DNA of 64,000 nt from Flavobacterium pallidum (GCF_003097535.1 NZ_CP029187.1:3348001-3412000); one strand, 5' to 3'. Positions 37,689 through 47,509 are shown, numbered from the stretch's first letter. Notes: generated from the letters alone by a model not told the origin. A program made the numbers and translations.

Positions 37689-38360
37689 ATGAGCAGAACA
37701 GAAGATTCCCATGACGAAATCGGGAACAACCACATCGCTACAAGCGCAACCAATCCTGTCAGGAAAGATGCTTTTGACCTGACCGACGACCAAAAGATAG
37801 AGGCGATCAAAAAAGATGTCGAAAGCATCCTCCTTACCCTGGGAATCGACCTTACCGACGACAGCCTCAAAGGTACACCGAACCGCGTAGCCAAAATGTT
37901 CGTCAAAGAGGTTTTCGGCGGATTGAACCCTAATAAAAAACCCGGTGCATCCACGTTCCAGAACCATTACAAATACGGCGAAATGCTGGTCGAGAAAAAT
38001 ATCACTTTATATTCTACCTGCGAACACCATTTGCTTCCCATCATTGGGCGTGCGCACATCGCCTACATTTCCAAAGGCACTGTTGTCGGGCTTTCTAAAA
38101 TGAACCGCATCGTCGATTATTTCGCCAAAAGGCCGCAGGTGCAGGAAAGGCTCACGATGCAGATTGTCCAGGAACTGCAAAAGGTGTTAAATACCGAAGA
38201 TGTGGCCTGTGTCATCGATGCAAAACACCTCTGCGTGAATTCCCGCGGCATCCGTGATATTGAAAGCAGTACCGTCACTTCTGAATTTGGGGGTAAATTC
38301 AAGGAAGCACAGGCCCGGAGGGAATTCCTCGATTACATTAAGCTCGACACTAAATTTTAA
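37689..38360 (+). CDS. folE: GTP cyclohydrolase I
   Basis: A 223-residue cytosolic zinc enzyme that converts GTP to dihydroneopterin triphosphate, first step of folate synthesis. The N-terminal 40 residues are variable. The core shows GTPNRVAKMFVKEVFGGL, TLYSTCEHHLLPIIGRAHIA (zinc ligands C and H), GLSKMNRIVDYFAKRPQVQE and DAKHLCVNSRGIRD with the second cysteine ligand. It is 80 bp upstream of cysS on the same strand and may be co-transcribed with cysS and yidD. Confidence 0.97.
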   Translation: MSRTEDSHDEIGNNHIATSATNPVRKDAFDLTDDQKIEAIKKDVESILLTLGIDLTDDSLKGTPNRVAKMFVKEVFGGLNPNKKPGASTFQNHYKYGEMLVEKNITLYSTCEHHLLPIIGRAHIAYISKGTVVGLSKMNRIVDYFAKRPQVQERLTMQIVQELQKVLNTEDVACVIDAKHLCVNSRGIRDIESSTVTSEFGGKFKEAQARREFLDYIKLDTKF

Positions 38361-38441
38361 AAAATTATAAATTGCGAATCAGGGATTACGATCTTTTGCC
38401 GTAATTCGTAATTCCTAATTTGAAATTTAAACTAACGACCA

Positions 38442-39920
38442 ATGCCACTTTACAAACAACATTCCTTAAAGATTTACAATTCCCTTTCAGGGGAAAAAGA
38501 AGTTTTCACGCCGATACACGAAGGCAATGTGGGAATGTATGTATGCGGCCCTACCGTATATAGCAATGTGCATTTGGGAAATGTACGCACATTCATGTCG
38601 TTTGATATGATCTTCAGGTATTTTAAACACCTTGATTACAAAGTGCGTTATGTGCGTAACATCACTGATGTCGGGCATATGGTTGACGATATCGATGAAG
38701 GCGAAGATAAAATTGCAAAGAAAGCACGGCTCGAGCAGCTCGAACCCATGGAAATCGTGCAGCGTTATACCGTAGATTTTCACGACATCCTGGACAAATT
38801 CAATTTTTTACCGCCCAGTATTGAACCCACCGCAACCGGGCATATCATAGAGCAGATTGAAATCGTAAAGGTCATCCTTGAAAAAGGCCTTGCCTATGAA
38901 TCAAACGGCTCTGTATATTTCGATGTTGTAAAATTCAACGAAAACAACCATTACGGCAAGCTCAGCGGCCGTAACATTGAAGACATGATGGCCAATTCAA
39001 GGGACCTTGACGGCCAATCCGATAAAAAGAACCCGCAGGATTTTGCGCTCTGGAAAAAGGCAGAACCGGAACACATCATGAGGTGGCCTTCCCCATGGAG
39101 CGATGGTTTTCCCGGCTGGCATTTAGAATGTACCGCGATGAGCACCAAATACCTGGGCAACCATTTTGACATCCACGGTGGTGGTATGGATCTAAAGTTT
39201 CCGCACCACGAATGTGAAATCGCGCAAAATGAAGCCGCCACAGGAAATACGCCGGTTAATTACTGGATGCATGCCAACATGCTCACCTTAAACGGCAAGA
39301 AAATGGCCAAATCTACCGGGAACAACATCCTGCCCGGGGAAATCCTGAACGGGGACAACGAGTTCCTGAGTAAGGCATTCTCCGCGTCGGTGGCCAGGTT
39401 CTTTATGATGCAGGCCCATTACCGCAGCATCCTTGACTTTTCAGATGATGCCATTATTGCAGCAGAGAAAGGTTTTAACAGATTGATGGAAGCGATGGAT
39501 AATCTCGTAACAATTGATTTTGCAGCGGCATCATCACTGGATATCAGGGCTTGGGAAGATTCCTGCTATGAAGCCATGAATGACGATTTCAATACGCCGA
39601 TCCTGATCGCCAATCTTTTCGAAGGGGTGCGTTTCATCAACTTAATGAAAGATGGCAGCGCGACATTATCAGAAACCGACCTGAAGCATTTCAGCAAACT
39701 GATGCATGCTTTCGTATTCGAAGTGCTTGGATTGGAAAACGAAAAATTACTGAATGGCAACAACGACAAACTAGAAGGCGTGATCAACATGCTTATCGAC
39801 ATGCGCAACCAGGCCAGGGTGAATAAGGATTTTACCTTATCAGACCAGATCCGTGACCGACTCATTGCACTTGGCATCCAACTGAAGGATGGCAAGGAAG
39901 GCACTTCATTTTCGTTATAA
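38442..39920 (+). CDS. cysS: Cysteinyl-tRNA synthetase
   Basis: A 492-residue class I aminoacyl-tRNA synthetase that charges tRNA-Cys. Landmarks are [19 protein letters not shown] (a HIGH-like HLGN with the first zinc cysteine), [54 protein letters not shown] with the remaining zinc ligands, and the KMSKS-type loop KMAKSTGN. The C-terminal anticodon-binding part ends near [19 protein letters not shown] sequence. Length is slightly over the E. coli enzyme. The stop is 3 bp before yidD. Confidence 0.98.
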   Translation: MPLYKQHSLKIYNSLSGEKEVFTPIHEGNVGMYVCGPTVYSNVHLGNVRTFMSFDMIFRYFKHLDYKVRYVRNITDVGHMVDDIDEGEDKIAKKARLEQLEPMEIVQRYTVDFHDILDKFNFLPPSIEPTATGHIIEQIEIVKVILEKGLAYESNGSVYFDVVKFNENNHYGKLSGRNIEDMMANSRDLDGQSDKKNPQDFALWKKAEPEHIMRWPSPWSDGFPGWHLECTAMSTKYLGNHFDIHGGGMDLKFPHHECEIAQNEAATGNTPVNYWMHANMLTLNGKKMAKSTGNNILPGEILNGDNEFLSKAFSASVARFFMMQAHYRSILDFSDDAIIAAEKGFNRLMEAMDNLVTIDFAAASSLDIRAWEDSCYEAMNDDFNTPILIANLFEGVRFINLMKDGSATLSETDLKHFSKLMHAFVFEVLGLENEKLLNGNNDKLEGVINMLIDMRNQARVNKDFTLSDQIRDRLIALGIQLKDGKEGTSFSL

Positions 39921-39923
39921 TCA

Positions 39924-40175
39924 GTGCATTTCAGGAAGGCAGTAATATGGCCGTTTGTGTTTTTAGTGCGTGTTTACCAGACCGTGCTCTCCCCTATCCT
40001 GCCCTCAGCCTGCCGCTTCCAGCCTACATGTTCGTCATATATGATTGAAGCTTTACAGGTGCATGGCGTTTTTAAGGGATTGTATTTAGGGACGAAGAGG
40101 ATCATCAGTTGCAATCCGTGGGGACCTTCAGGATATGATCCGGTACCGCAGAAAAAATGCACCGGAAAACATTAA
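39924..40175 (+). CDS. yidD: Membrane protein insertion efficiency factor YidD
   Basis: An 83-residue protein starting at a GTG 3 bp after the cysS stop. The family signature is clear: [38 protein letters not shown] and [13 protein letters not shown], with the three conserved cysteines. YidD sits at the inner membrane and helps YidC and Sec insert proteins. Here it lies just before lgt, another envelope gene. A GTG start and a tight spacing suggest translational coupling to cysS. Confidence 0.93.
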   Translation: MHFRKAVIWPFVFLVRVYQTVLSPILPSACRFQPTCSSYMIEALQVHGVFKGLYLGTKRIISCNPWGPSGYDPVPQKKCTGKH

Positions 40176-40241
40176 CCTTAATTTTAGTAAACCTTAAGCC
40201 GTAAATCCTATTTTTACAACGCTAAAAATCCAAACCAAATT

Positions 40242-41180
40242 ATGACTCCATTTTTATCAATCGTCTGGAACCAGTCGGAAGGCATTGACCTCGGTTTTTT
40301 TACAGTGCGTTATTACAGCCTGATGTTCGTCATCGCTTTTGGCCTGGGCTGGTACATCATGAAAAAGATATTCGTACGCGAAAACGAACCGATCGAAAAG
40401 CTTGACAGCATTTTTATCTGGACGGCACTGGCCACTTTAGTCGGCGCAAGGTTAGGCCAGGTTTTCTTTTACGACTGGGATTATTTTAAAGAGCATCCTG
40501 CGGAGATATTCCTGCCATTCCGGTTCGACCCGTTCCGCTTTACAGGTTTCAGCGGACTGGCAAGCCACGGCGCCGCACTGATGATCATCATCTGCATGTA
40601 TTTCTTTAGTAAAAAAGTCATGAAACGCCCGTTATTATGGGTACTGGACCGCGTGGTGATCCCTGTGGCCAGTGGCGCGATCTTCGTAAGGATTGGGAAT
40701 TTCTTCAATTCCGAGATATACGGGCACCAAACGACCGGCGATAAATTCTATTCGGTGAAATTCATACGCGAAAGCGAGTTCTGGAACAGGCATGACCTGC
40801 TGAAATTAACTAACAGCACTGATGAACACGAGGCTTTCAATAAACTGACTACAGATCCGGCTTTCGCCAAAATCGTCGAGGCAATTCCGTACCGCCATCC
40901 ATCGCAATTGTATGAGGCATTCGGATATATTTTCGTATTCCTGATCCTGTTTTACGCGTACTGGCGCACCGATGCGCGCCAAAGGCCCGGATTGCTGTTT
41001 GGCCTGTTCCTGATTATGCTGTTCACGGTGCGTTTCATAGTCGAATTTGTAAAAGAAAGCCAGGGCGGTTTTGAAAGCGACCTCGGATTGCTTTCGACAG
41101 GACAATGGCTCAGCATTCCTTTTGTGCTTGTCGGGCTGTTCTTCGTGATACGATCCAAAAAAATGGAACAAGGACTTTAA
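40242..41180 (+). CDS. lgt: Prolipoprotein diacylglyceryl transferase
   Basis: A 312-residue inner membrane enzyme that transfers diacylglycerol from phosphatidylglycerol to the lipobox cysteine of preprolipoproteins, such as bamD, gldI and others in this window. About seven transmembrane segments. Family motifs are VRYYSLMFVIAFGLGWYI, ALVGARLG-type (TLVGARLGQVFFYDW), FSGLASHGA with the essential His, IFVRIGNFFNSEIYG and YRHPSQLYEA. It has an insertion around residues 175-215 (TTGDKFYSVKF to TNSTDEHEAF) seen in Bacteroidetes Lgt. A terminator overlaps its stop. Confidence 0.96.
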   Translation: MTPFLSIVWNQSEGIDLGFFTVRYYSLMFVIAFGLGWYIMKKIFVRENEPIEKLDSIFIWTALATLVGARLGQVFFYDWDYFKEHPAEIFLPFRFDPFRFTGFSGLASHGAALMIIICMYFFSKKVMKRPLLWVLDRVVIPVASGAIFVRIGNFFNSEIYGHQTTGDKFYSVKFIRESEFWNRHDLLKLTNSTDEHEAFNKLTTDPAFAKIVEAIPYRHPSQLYEAFGYIFVFLILFYAYWRTDARQRPGLLFGLFLIMLFTVRFIVEFVKESQGGFESDLGLLSTGQWLSIPFVLVGLFFVIRSKKMEQGL

Positions 41181-41194
41181 CAAGTCCTTTTTTT
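41170..41194 (+). terminator. Rho-independent terminator overlapping the lgt stop
   Basis: AAGGACTT, loop TTAA with C, AAGTCCTT and a T run. The left arm lies within the last codons of lgt, so the stop codon is in the loop. Confidence 0.85.
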
Positions 41195-41240
41195 GTAAAT
41201 TAAGATTATAAAACTTCATCCCTAGAACCGGGAAAGCGAT

Positions 41241-41432
41241 TACTTGGCTAAAAGCGTGATATACTCATTGGGATGATTCAATCCCTCATTGTATGGTACA
41301 ACTTCGGTACAAAATTCGTTAATTTTATGCTGAAATTCAGCACCTTAAATCATCAATGTACGCATCTGGAAACAAAATGGAAGGCGGACTGTTATCCAAT
41401 ACCTTCATGACATCAGTATAAAGGGCAAACAC
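41241..41432 (-). pseudogene. Decayed gene fragment in the lgt-LRR spacer
   Basis: On the minus strand the frame ending at 41241 reads EFQHKINEFCTEVVPYNEG then LNHPNEYITLLAK and a stop, which looks like real protein sequence. Just upstream, a different frame reads ALYTDVMKVLDNSPPSILFP then DAYIDDLRC before a TGA at 41338. The two pieces run on from each other if one frameshift near 41340-41346 is allowed. I do not recognise the family. Further upstream no clear continuation is seen. It is probably the C-terminal remnant of a lost gene; the rest of the 330-bp spacer holds nothing I can name. Confidence 0.4.
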
Positions 41433-41510
41433 TTACCGATTACGGCAGTCTGGAAATTCCGGGGAAGCTGAAAAACGCTAGAGTAAGCACAAAACCAATT
41501 ACCTTTTGTC

Positions 41511-43802
41511 ATGAAAAAAAAATACAGATGTCATGGATTTCCGGGAGGACAATTCATGAAAGCCATCGTTGCATTGAGTTTCTTCGGATTTAATCAGGCT
41601 AAGGCGCAGTACACGGCAATCCCGGATCAGAATTTTGAAGCCGCATTGATAACACTGGGGCTTGACAGCGGAGCCATCGACCATCAGGTCTTAACAGCTA
41701 ATATCAGTAATGTCCTCTATTTGAATGTTTTAGACAAGAACATCGACGACTTAACCGGGATTGAGGATTTTGTTTCGCTTGTCTCACTGGAATGCTCGGA
41801 AAATAATCTTGAAGAATTGAATATCTCAACACTGACCAATCTTTGGTATTTAGACTGTTCGCAGAATTATATTGAAGAATTGAACCTCTCAGCACTCACC
41901 AGCCTGAGGTCCTTAAACTGTTGGCTGAACAATTTTATGGCATTGGATTTAACCGGGCTTACCGACTTGCAATACCTGAACTGTGGCCAAACCTCAATCA
42001 GCGAACTTGACATTTCAGACGCAACCGATCTTAAGCACCTTGACATAACTGGCACCCAGATTACTGAAATCGACCTGAGCAATGTTAATCTGGAGTTCCT
42101 TAATATTTCCACGAATTACATCACCAGTATCGACGTATCTGCCCAAACTGATCTTGAGGAGTTTTATTTGGCTTCTACCCTTGTAACAGCCCTGGACCTG
42201 TCAAACAACACTGATCTGAGGGTATTAAACTATTATCATAGCCCGATTCCTGATGTAGATTTTTCCGAAGTTCCTAATCTGGAAACACTTGAGTGTTCTT
42301 ACAGCGGACCGTTTACTTCTTTCGATTTGTCGCCGTTGACAAAATTAACAAGCCTTGGATGCGGCGGTAACTTCCTGTCAATATTGGATATATCACACAA
42401 TCCTTTAATACACTTTCTCCATTGTTTTGACAATCCGCTTACAAATATTGATTTAAGCCATCTCACGGTTGACCTTGGTGAATTGGATTGTACCAGCACC
42501 AGCATATCGACGCTTGACCTTCACGGACAGAATAGCCTGGCCCTACTTTATGCCAGTTACAATCCAAACCTTACCTGTATTGCCATCGACGACCCAATAG
42601 CTGCCGCATCCAATCCCAACTTCCATAAAGATCCGATGGCGTCATATTGGGATAATACCTGCCTGATAACAAAAATCCAAACTGCGGACTGTGGCACTAC
42701 GGTTTCTTCCATTACAGATACCTACATTACAGCCGACGCGATTACAGGAGCCACTTCCTATCGTTTCGAAATTATAGGTGGGGCTACGAATACCACAATT
42801 GACAGGACTGGCAACAATTTTAAGTTCTCGCAGGTTCCGGGAGGTATCATCCGATACAATACGACCTATGCCATCAGGGTAAAAGCGCTGGTTGGAGGCG
42901 TATGGCAACCTTATGGGGTGGCTTGTAATGTAAGTACGCCTTCAACGCCGCCATTGACAAAAGTTATCCCAGCGGATTGTAACATCACTACTGCGGATTT
43001 AAGATACACTGTCCATTGCAATATCATTAATTACGTGGATGGATATAAGTTCCTGGTGGCGTGCAGCGCCGGGACACTGGAAATCGAAACCACGGCTCCA
43101 TCTTTCAAGCTCAATCTGGTGGGTACCACTTTGTTGGCTTATGGAACTATATATACGATTTCCGTTGCAACTAAAGCTGGCGGCACGTATGGAAGTTATG
43201 GAGATACCTGTACGGTAACCACCGCAACATATTCGCTGCCCGCCCATGTAAAGGACATATGCAACGGGACGATGGCCACCATCGGCAGCAAGGTTTTCAG
43301 CACCACGCCAGACCTTGTGGAAGGATACCAGTTTCACGTGTGTATCGGGAGCACTTGTGAAGACATTTATACGGCCAATGCCTATTTCTATCTAAGTAGC
43401 CTTACCACGCTTCCGGTATCCTATAGCACCACTTACACCATTTCCGTAGCCACTAAGGTGCTTGGCAACTACGGCAGCCTGGGAAGCAGTTGTACAGTTA
43501 GCACACCGGCAGCGCCAAGGATGGCAGCACCCAATACATCGGATCCTGGAAAGGGTTTGATAATAATAAAAGGTTATCCAAACCCTTTCACAAACACTTT
43601 TGCATTGCACTATGATGTGCCGACAGCAGCCCACGTTGAAATAAGCGTATTCGATATGAATGGCAGGAAATTGGATTCGTTTTCTGTCAAAAATACCGAA
43701 ATCGACCAGCTTGCCCTGGGCAGTAAATATGCCAGCGGAGTTTACAATGTGGTAATCAATGAGGGCGAAGAAAGAAAATCGCTGATCATGATCAAGAAAT
43801 AA
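41511..43802 (+). CDS. Secreted leucine-rich repeat protein with Fn3-like modules and T9SS type A sorting domain
   Basis: A 763-residue exported protein. A signal peptide ends at ..FFGFNQAKAQ; the start could also be the ATG 15 codons in. Residues about 35-370 hold about 13 leucine-rich repeats of 20-22 residues, such as LTNLWYLDCSQNYIEELNLS and LTDLQYLNCGQTSISELDIS, with the 'L-x-C' version common in Bacteroidetes internalin-like proteins. Residues about 385-680 hold three related fibronectin-like modules, each with a conserved cysteine pair and 'Y..TYtI.V.tk..G.yGsyG..C.V.tp'. The last 80 residues (YPNPFTNTFALHYDVP, ASGVYNVVI, final MIKK) are a type A sorting domain. Likely binds surfaces or proteins. 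Confidence 0.92.
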   Translation: MKKKYRCHGFPGGQFMKAIVALSFFGFNQAKAQYTAIPDQNFEAALITLGLDSGAIDHQVLTANISNVLYLNVLDKNIDDLTGIEDFVSLVSLECSENNLEELNISTLTNLWYLDCSQNYIEELNLSALTSLRSLNCWLNNFMALDLTGLTDLQYLNCGQTSISELDISDATDLKHLDITGTQITEIDLSNVNLEFLNISTNYITSIDVSAQTDLEEFYLASTLVTALDLSNNTDLRVLNYYHSPIPDVDFSEVPNLETLECSYSGPFTSFDLSPLTKLTSLGCGGNFLSILDISHNPLIHFLHCFDNPLTNIDLSHLTVDLGELDCTSTSISTLDLHGQNSLALLYASYNPNLTCIAIDDPIAAASNPNFHKDPMASYWDNTCLITKIQTADCGTTVSSITDTYITADAITGATSYRFEIIGGATNTTIDRTGNNFKFSQVPGGIIRYNTTYAIRVKALVGGVWQPYGVACNVSTPSTPPLTKVIPADCNITTADLRYTVHCNIINYVDGYKFLVACSAGTLEIETTAPSFKLNLVGTTLLAYGTIYTISVATKAGGTYGSYGDTCTVTTATYSLPAHVKDICNGTMATIGSKVFSTTPDLVEGYQFHVCIGSTCEDIYTANAYFYLSSLTTLPVSYSTTYTISVATKVLGNYGSLGSSCTVSTPAAPRMAAPNTSDPGKGLIIIKGYPNPFTNTFALHYDVPTAAHVEISVFDMNGRKLDSFSVKNTEIDQLALGSKYASGVYNVVINEGEERKSLIMIKK

Positions 43803-43827
43803 TATCCTAATGCTGGAATAAATAATG

Positions 43828-43854
43828 GCCCGGAGTAAACCTCTGGGCTTTTTT
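43828..43854 (+). terminator. Rho-independent terminator after the LRR gene
   Basis: GCCCGGAG, loop TAAAC, CTCTGGGC (one G-T pair) and six T. It lies 25 bp after the stop. Confidence 0.85.
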
Positions 43855-43929
43855 ATGCCTTGCGCTGAGAAAACCTTTTCAGAAGCATTGGCAAATGGAT
43901 TAAAATAGGGCAGAAACCGGTATAATAAG

Positions 43930-44112
43930 ATGGATCAGACATCCGGAGTATTAATCAGGTTGCCCGTAGATTCAGATTGCTTTTCCGAAGACTTTTCGAA
44001 GTGGTCCGCAGACTCAAACTACCCGTCCGAAGATTTCATCAAGCGTTCAGAAGAGTCTGTCAAGCACTCCGAAGACTTCATCAAGCGCTATCAGACGCTA
44101 ATTTTGCTGTAG
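43930..44112 (+). CDS. Possible small gene encoding a heptad-repeat peptide (60 residues)
   Basis: An open frame from an ATG in an otherwise empty 520-bp spacer. The first 18 residues are MDQTSGVLIRLPVDSDCF. Five heptads follow (SEDFSKW, SADSNYP, SEDFIKR, SEESVKH, SEDFIKR), then YQTLILL. The charged heptad pattern could form a helix or coiled coil. There is no good promoter, no signal peptide and no known family. It may equally be a non-coding minisatellite whose 21-bp unit happens to keep the frame open. Confidence 0.3.
   Translation: MDQTSGVLIRLPVDSDCFSEDFSKWSADSNYPSEDFIKRSEESVKHSEDFIKRYQTLILL
43984..44088 (+). repeat. 21-bp minisatellite, five units
   Basis: Units start at 43984, 44005, 44026, 44047 and 44068. 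Units 3 and 5 read TCCGAAGAT or TCCGAAGAC followed by TTCATCAAGCG and differ by only two bases; units 1, 2 and 4 are more diverged. The unit length is exactly seven codons. The rest of this spacer (43855-44269) shows no other gene or RNA. Confidence 0.9.
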
Positions 44113-44269
44113 AAAACAGTTAGGAGTAGATTCCCGACGTTTGCATCCTCTTTGGCATGATTCTGCAAAATGTTTTATATTCTTCGAATTACAAATCGTA
44201 GTATAAGGAAAAACACATGTAGTTGCAGGAGTCCTTTCTGCGGAAGCGGAATAAAAAAAAATACGATCA

Positions 44270-44301
44270 AAAAAAATGCCCCGGCTTTCACCAGGGCATT
44301 T
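44270..44301 (-). terminator. Rho-independent terminator of secDF
   Basis: On the minus strand AAATGCCC, a loop, GGGGCATTT and a long T run. It lies about 20 bp after the secDF stop. Confidence 0.85.
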
Positions 44302-44322
44302 CAATATAAAAAAGTCTAAAAT

Positions 44323-47283
44323 TTAAGCGTTGTGCTCTGCTTCAATCCTGTCGTGTTCTGCCTTAGAGATGGTATCACACAATACAGGCGTTGCGATGAA
44401 CAGCGACGAGTAAGTCCCTACCACGATACCCACAAGCATCGCGAAGACGAACCCACGGATGGAATCACCACCGAATATGAACATGATTGCCAATACCATA
44501 ATCATCGTCAACGAGGTGTTGATAGTCCTTGACATGGTGGTGTTGATCGATTTGTTTACGATCTCATTGAAAGTTCCTTTGGTTTTACCGCCCAGGAATT
44601 CCCTTACCCTGTCGAATACGATTACGGTATCGTTCATCGAGTACCCGATAACCGTCAGGATTGCAGCGATGAAGTGCTGGTCGATTTCCATGCCCCATGG
44701 CAGGTATTTCCAAAGTAAAGAGTAGATACCCAATACGAAGATTACGTCATGCGCTACCGCAGCGATCGCACCAAGGCTGTACTGCCATTTCCTGAACGAG
44801 ATCATCAGGTAAAGGAATACGATAGCCATCGCGCCAAGAACCGCCCAGTAAGCATTGGTCTTGATATCGGCAGCCACGGTTGGACCTACTTTAGAGGATT
44901 GTACTACCCCTAATGTTTTACCGTCGTATGGGTTGGTGAATTTATCGTAAGTCATGTCGGCACCGTAATGCTTCTTCAATCCTTCGAATAACTTTTGGTT
45001 AACCTCCTGGTCTACCTCAGTGCCGTGTTGCTCGATCTTGTATTTGGTCGTAATCTTCAATTGTGAGGGATTACCGAAGACTTTTGCTTCAGCACTTCCG
45101 AAAATCACTTTCAATTCGTCTGCAATTTCTTCAGCTGGGACCGCTTTTTCGAAACGCACCTGGAAAGTCCTTCCGCCAAGGAAGTCCGTACCGTAGTTCA
45201 CGCCATTGGTTGCCAAAGAAGCCACACTTACGATCACTACCGTTGCAGAGAAAATGTAAGTCCATTTCTTGATTCCAAGGAAATCAAAGTGGAAGTTGGT
45301 GAACCATTTTTTAGACATATTCGTAACGAAAGTCAGGTTGTTCTTCCTGGCCGTACTCCAGTCAAGCAAAATCCTTGTAATGAAGATGGAAGTAAATAGA
45401 GAGGTAATGATACCGATCAATAAGGTGATTGCGAAACCTTTAATTGGTCCTGTACCGAATACTACAAGTACGATACCGGTAAGGATGTGGGTTACGTTGG
45501 CATCGATAATCGAACGCATTGCGCCTTTCCATCCGAAAGAGGCCCTGATGGCTTCTTCGAGTGGCTTTCCGGCGCGCAGTTCTTCTTTTGCCCTTTCATA
45601 GATAATGATGTTCGCATCCACGGCAGTACCCATGGTCAAAACGATACCGGCAATACCAGGAAGTGTCAGTACAAATCCAAAGCTTACCATTACACCGAAA
45701 AGGAATAATAAGTTTACCGCCAATGCGATGTTGGCATACCAACCCGCTTTACCATAATATACGATCATCCACAATGACACCAGCAACAAACCTACGATAG
45801 AAGAATTGATACCGTGATCAATCGCTTCCTGTCCTAAGGATGGCCCTACGATTTCAGACTGGATGATTTCAGCAGAAGCAGGTAATTTACCAGCCCTTAA
45901 CACGTTCGCTAAATCCTTTGTTTCCGTAACGTCAAAGCTACCTGTTATTTCAGATCGGCCACCTGCGATAGCACCGTTACTTACACCCGGGGCAGAATAT
46001 ACGATATCGTCAAGTACGATTGCGATGTTGCTCTTTTGTGTTGAAGCGGTCCCGGTCATCACTTCCCAGATCCTTGCTCCTGTAAGGTTCATCTGCATAT
46101 TTACAGACGGACGCCCGTATTGGTCAAAGGTATCCTGTGCGTCAGTGATTACACCACCACTCATTGGGGCAACGTCCTCCCTGTTGCCTTTTAAGGCATA
46201 TAATGCGAAAGTTTCTTCTTCTTTTTTGGTCTTTTCATTGACCTCAGTCACGGGCTTGCCCCAAACGAATTTCACGAAACGCAAGTTGGCAGGCAACAAA
46301 GCTTTCATGTCGTTCCTTTTCAGGTAAGCATTTACGGCAGCCGTATCTTTTTTCTCTACATTACCAAGCATCGGTGAAGGCGTTGGCCTCATCTTGTCAA
46401 AAAGTGGCCCTCTTGACTGGTCTGCTTTAACGGTATCTTTATTATCTGCTAGCAATTTAGAGACATCGTCTTTTGCTTTTGTAGTATCTACAGCGGTAGC
46501 CGTTTTGGTTTCGGTTTTCTTCAGCGTTTCATTGACCGCGTTAAGGTAACCGCCCACTTCGTCAGCTTTATAGGTTTCCCAGAACTCCAATTGTGCAGTA
46601 CCGGCAACCAGTTTCTTGATACGGTCCTGGTCTTTTGCACCCGGAAGCTCGATAAGAATCCTTCCTGACTCACCCAGTTTCTGGATGTTTGGCTGTGTTA
46701 CACCGAATTGATCGATACGCTTCCTCAATACGTCAAAGGCACTGTCTACAGATTCACTTACTTTCTTACGGATTACTTTTTCAGCTTCCTTATTGGTCAT
46801 TTCGAAGTTGATCCCGTCTTTGCCTTCAAGGTTCCTGTTTGCGAAAATATCAGGAGAAGCCAGTTTGATGGTCCCGTTAGAATTTGCAGCGAAAGCCTCG
46901 AAGAACGCATCGATGTACGTCTGGTTACCCGCCTGGTTTTTCGTAGCGTCATCAAGAGACTTGTTGAAAACAGGATTTTTGGAGTAGTTTGACAATCCTT
47001 TCAGGATGTCCTTGACAGAAATCTGGAGCTGGATGTTCATTCCGCCTTCCAAATCAAGGCCTTTGTTGATTTTCTTGCCTTTTACATCATTGTAGGTGTA
47101 AAATAAAAAAACTTTTTCTTTCCCGATGGAATCCAGGTATCTAAGTTCTTTCTGTGAATCACCTTTAGCATACTCTTTTGCCTTGGATTCAACACTGTCT
47201 GCCACAAATGTGAAAGAAAGTTGGTAAATACTTACCAATGCAAATATGATTGCAAAAAATTTAACGAGTCCTCTATTCTGCAT
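44323..47283 (-). CDS. secDF: Protein translocase subunit SecDF (SecD-SecF fusion)
   Basis: A 986-residue inner membrane protein that uses the proton gradient to pull secreted proteins through SecYEG. The first half is SecD: one transmembrane helix, the LDLEGGMNIQLQISV motif near residue 78, a large periplasmic P1 region with a low-complexity insert (about 255-300), and a membrane domain with GPSLGQEAIDHGINSSI and TMGTAVDANIIIYERAKEEL. The second half is SecF from about residue 650 with GTDFLGGRTFQVRF, GPTVAADIKTNAYWAVLGA and GYSMNDTVIVFDRVRE. The fused form is usual in Bacteroidetes. A good promoter lies about 120 bp upstream; a terminator follows. Confidence 0.97.
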   Translation of the reverse strand: MQNRGLVKFFAIIFALVSIYQLSFTFVADSVESKAKEYAKGDSQKELRYLDSIGKEKVFLFYTYNDVKGKKINKGLDLEGGMNIQLQISVKDILKGLSNYSKNPVFNKSLDDATKNQAGNQTYIDAFFEAFAANSNGTIKLASPDIFANRNLEGKDGINFEMTNKEAEKVIRKKVSESVDSAFDVLRKRIDQFGVTQPNIQKLGESGRILIELPGAKDQDRIKKLVAGTAQLEFWETYKADEVGGYLNAVNETLKKTETKTATAVDTTKAKDDVSKLLADNKDTVKADQSRGPLFDKMRPTPSPMLGNVEKKDTAAVNAYLKRNDMKALLPANLRFVKFVWGKPVTEVNEKTKKEEETFALYALKGNREDVAPMSGGVITDAQDTFDQYGRPSVNMQMNLTGARIWEVMTGTASTQKSNIAIVLDDIVYSAPGVSNGAIAGGRSEITGSFDVTETKDLANVLRAGKLPASAEIIQSEIVGPSLGQEAIDHGINSSIVGLLLVSLWMIVYYGKAGWYANIALAVNLLFLFGVMVSFGFVLTLPGIAGIVLTMGTAVDANIIIYERAKEELRAGKPLEEAIRASFGWKGAMRSIIDANVTHILTGIVLVVFGTGPIKGFAITLLIGIITSLFTSIFITRILLDWSTARKNNLTFVTNMSKKWFTNFHFDFLGIKKWTYIFSATVVIVSVASLATNGVNYGTDFLGGRTFQVRFEKAVPAEEIADELKVIFGSAEAKVFGNPSQLKITTKYKIEQHGTEVDQEVNQKLFEGLKKHYGADMTYDKFTNPYDGKTLGVVQSSKVGPTVAADIKTNAYWAVLGAMAIVFLYLMISFRKWQYSLGAIAAVAHDVIFVLGIYSLLWKYLPWGMEIDQHFIAAILTVIGYSMNDTVIVFDRVREFLGGKTKGTFNEIVNKSINTTMSRTINTSLTMIMVLAIMFIFGGDSIRGFVFAMLVGIVVGTYSSLFIATPVLCDTISKAEHDRIEAEHNA

Positions 47284-47407
47284 TATTACTGAAATTAATT
47301 AATTTTTGTTCTCTAATTTTGGTGTTATCTGTTAAAATATTTTTATTTCTAAGATTGCTTTAAGAAAAAGATGAAATTGTTGATTTTACCCAATTTTTAA
47401 AACCGAG

Positions 47408-47438
47408 CAAATATATAATTAACCTTATGATTAACCAA
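47408..47438 (-). promoter_or_regulatory. Promoter of secDF
   Basis: On the minus strand TTG (47438-47436), 20 bases, then TATATTTG (47415-47408), a full consensus match, followed by CTCGG. It gives a leader of about 118 nt, unusually long for this window. I see no small open reading frame with an ATG in the leader. Confidence 0.72.
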
Positions 47439-47459
47439 TTAATTTTATCAATAAATCTC

Positions 47460-47488
47460 AAAAAAAAGACTGCAAGATTGCAGCCTTC
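47460..47488 (-). terminator. Rho-independent terminator of mdh
   Basis: On the minus strand AAGGCTGCAA, loop TC, TTGCAGTCTT and a T run. It begins about 20 bp after the mdh stop and just precedes the secDF promoter. Confidence 0.82.
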
Positions 47489-47509
47489 TTTCTTAAACTA
47501 TTAAAACGT

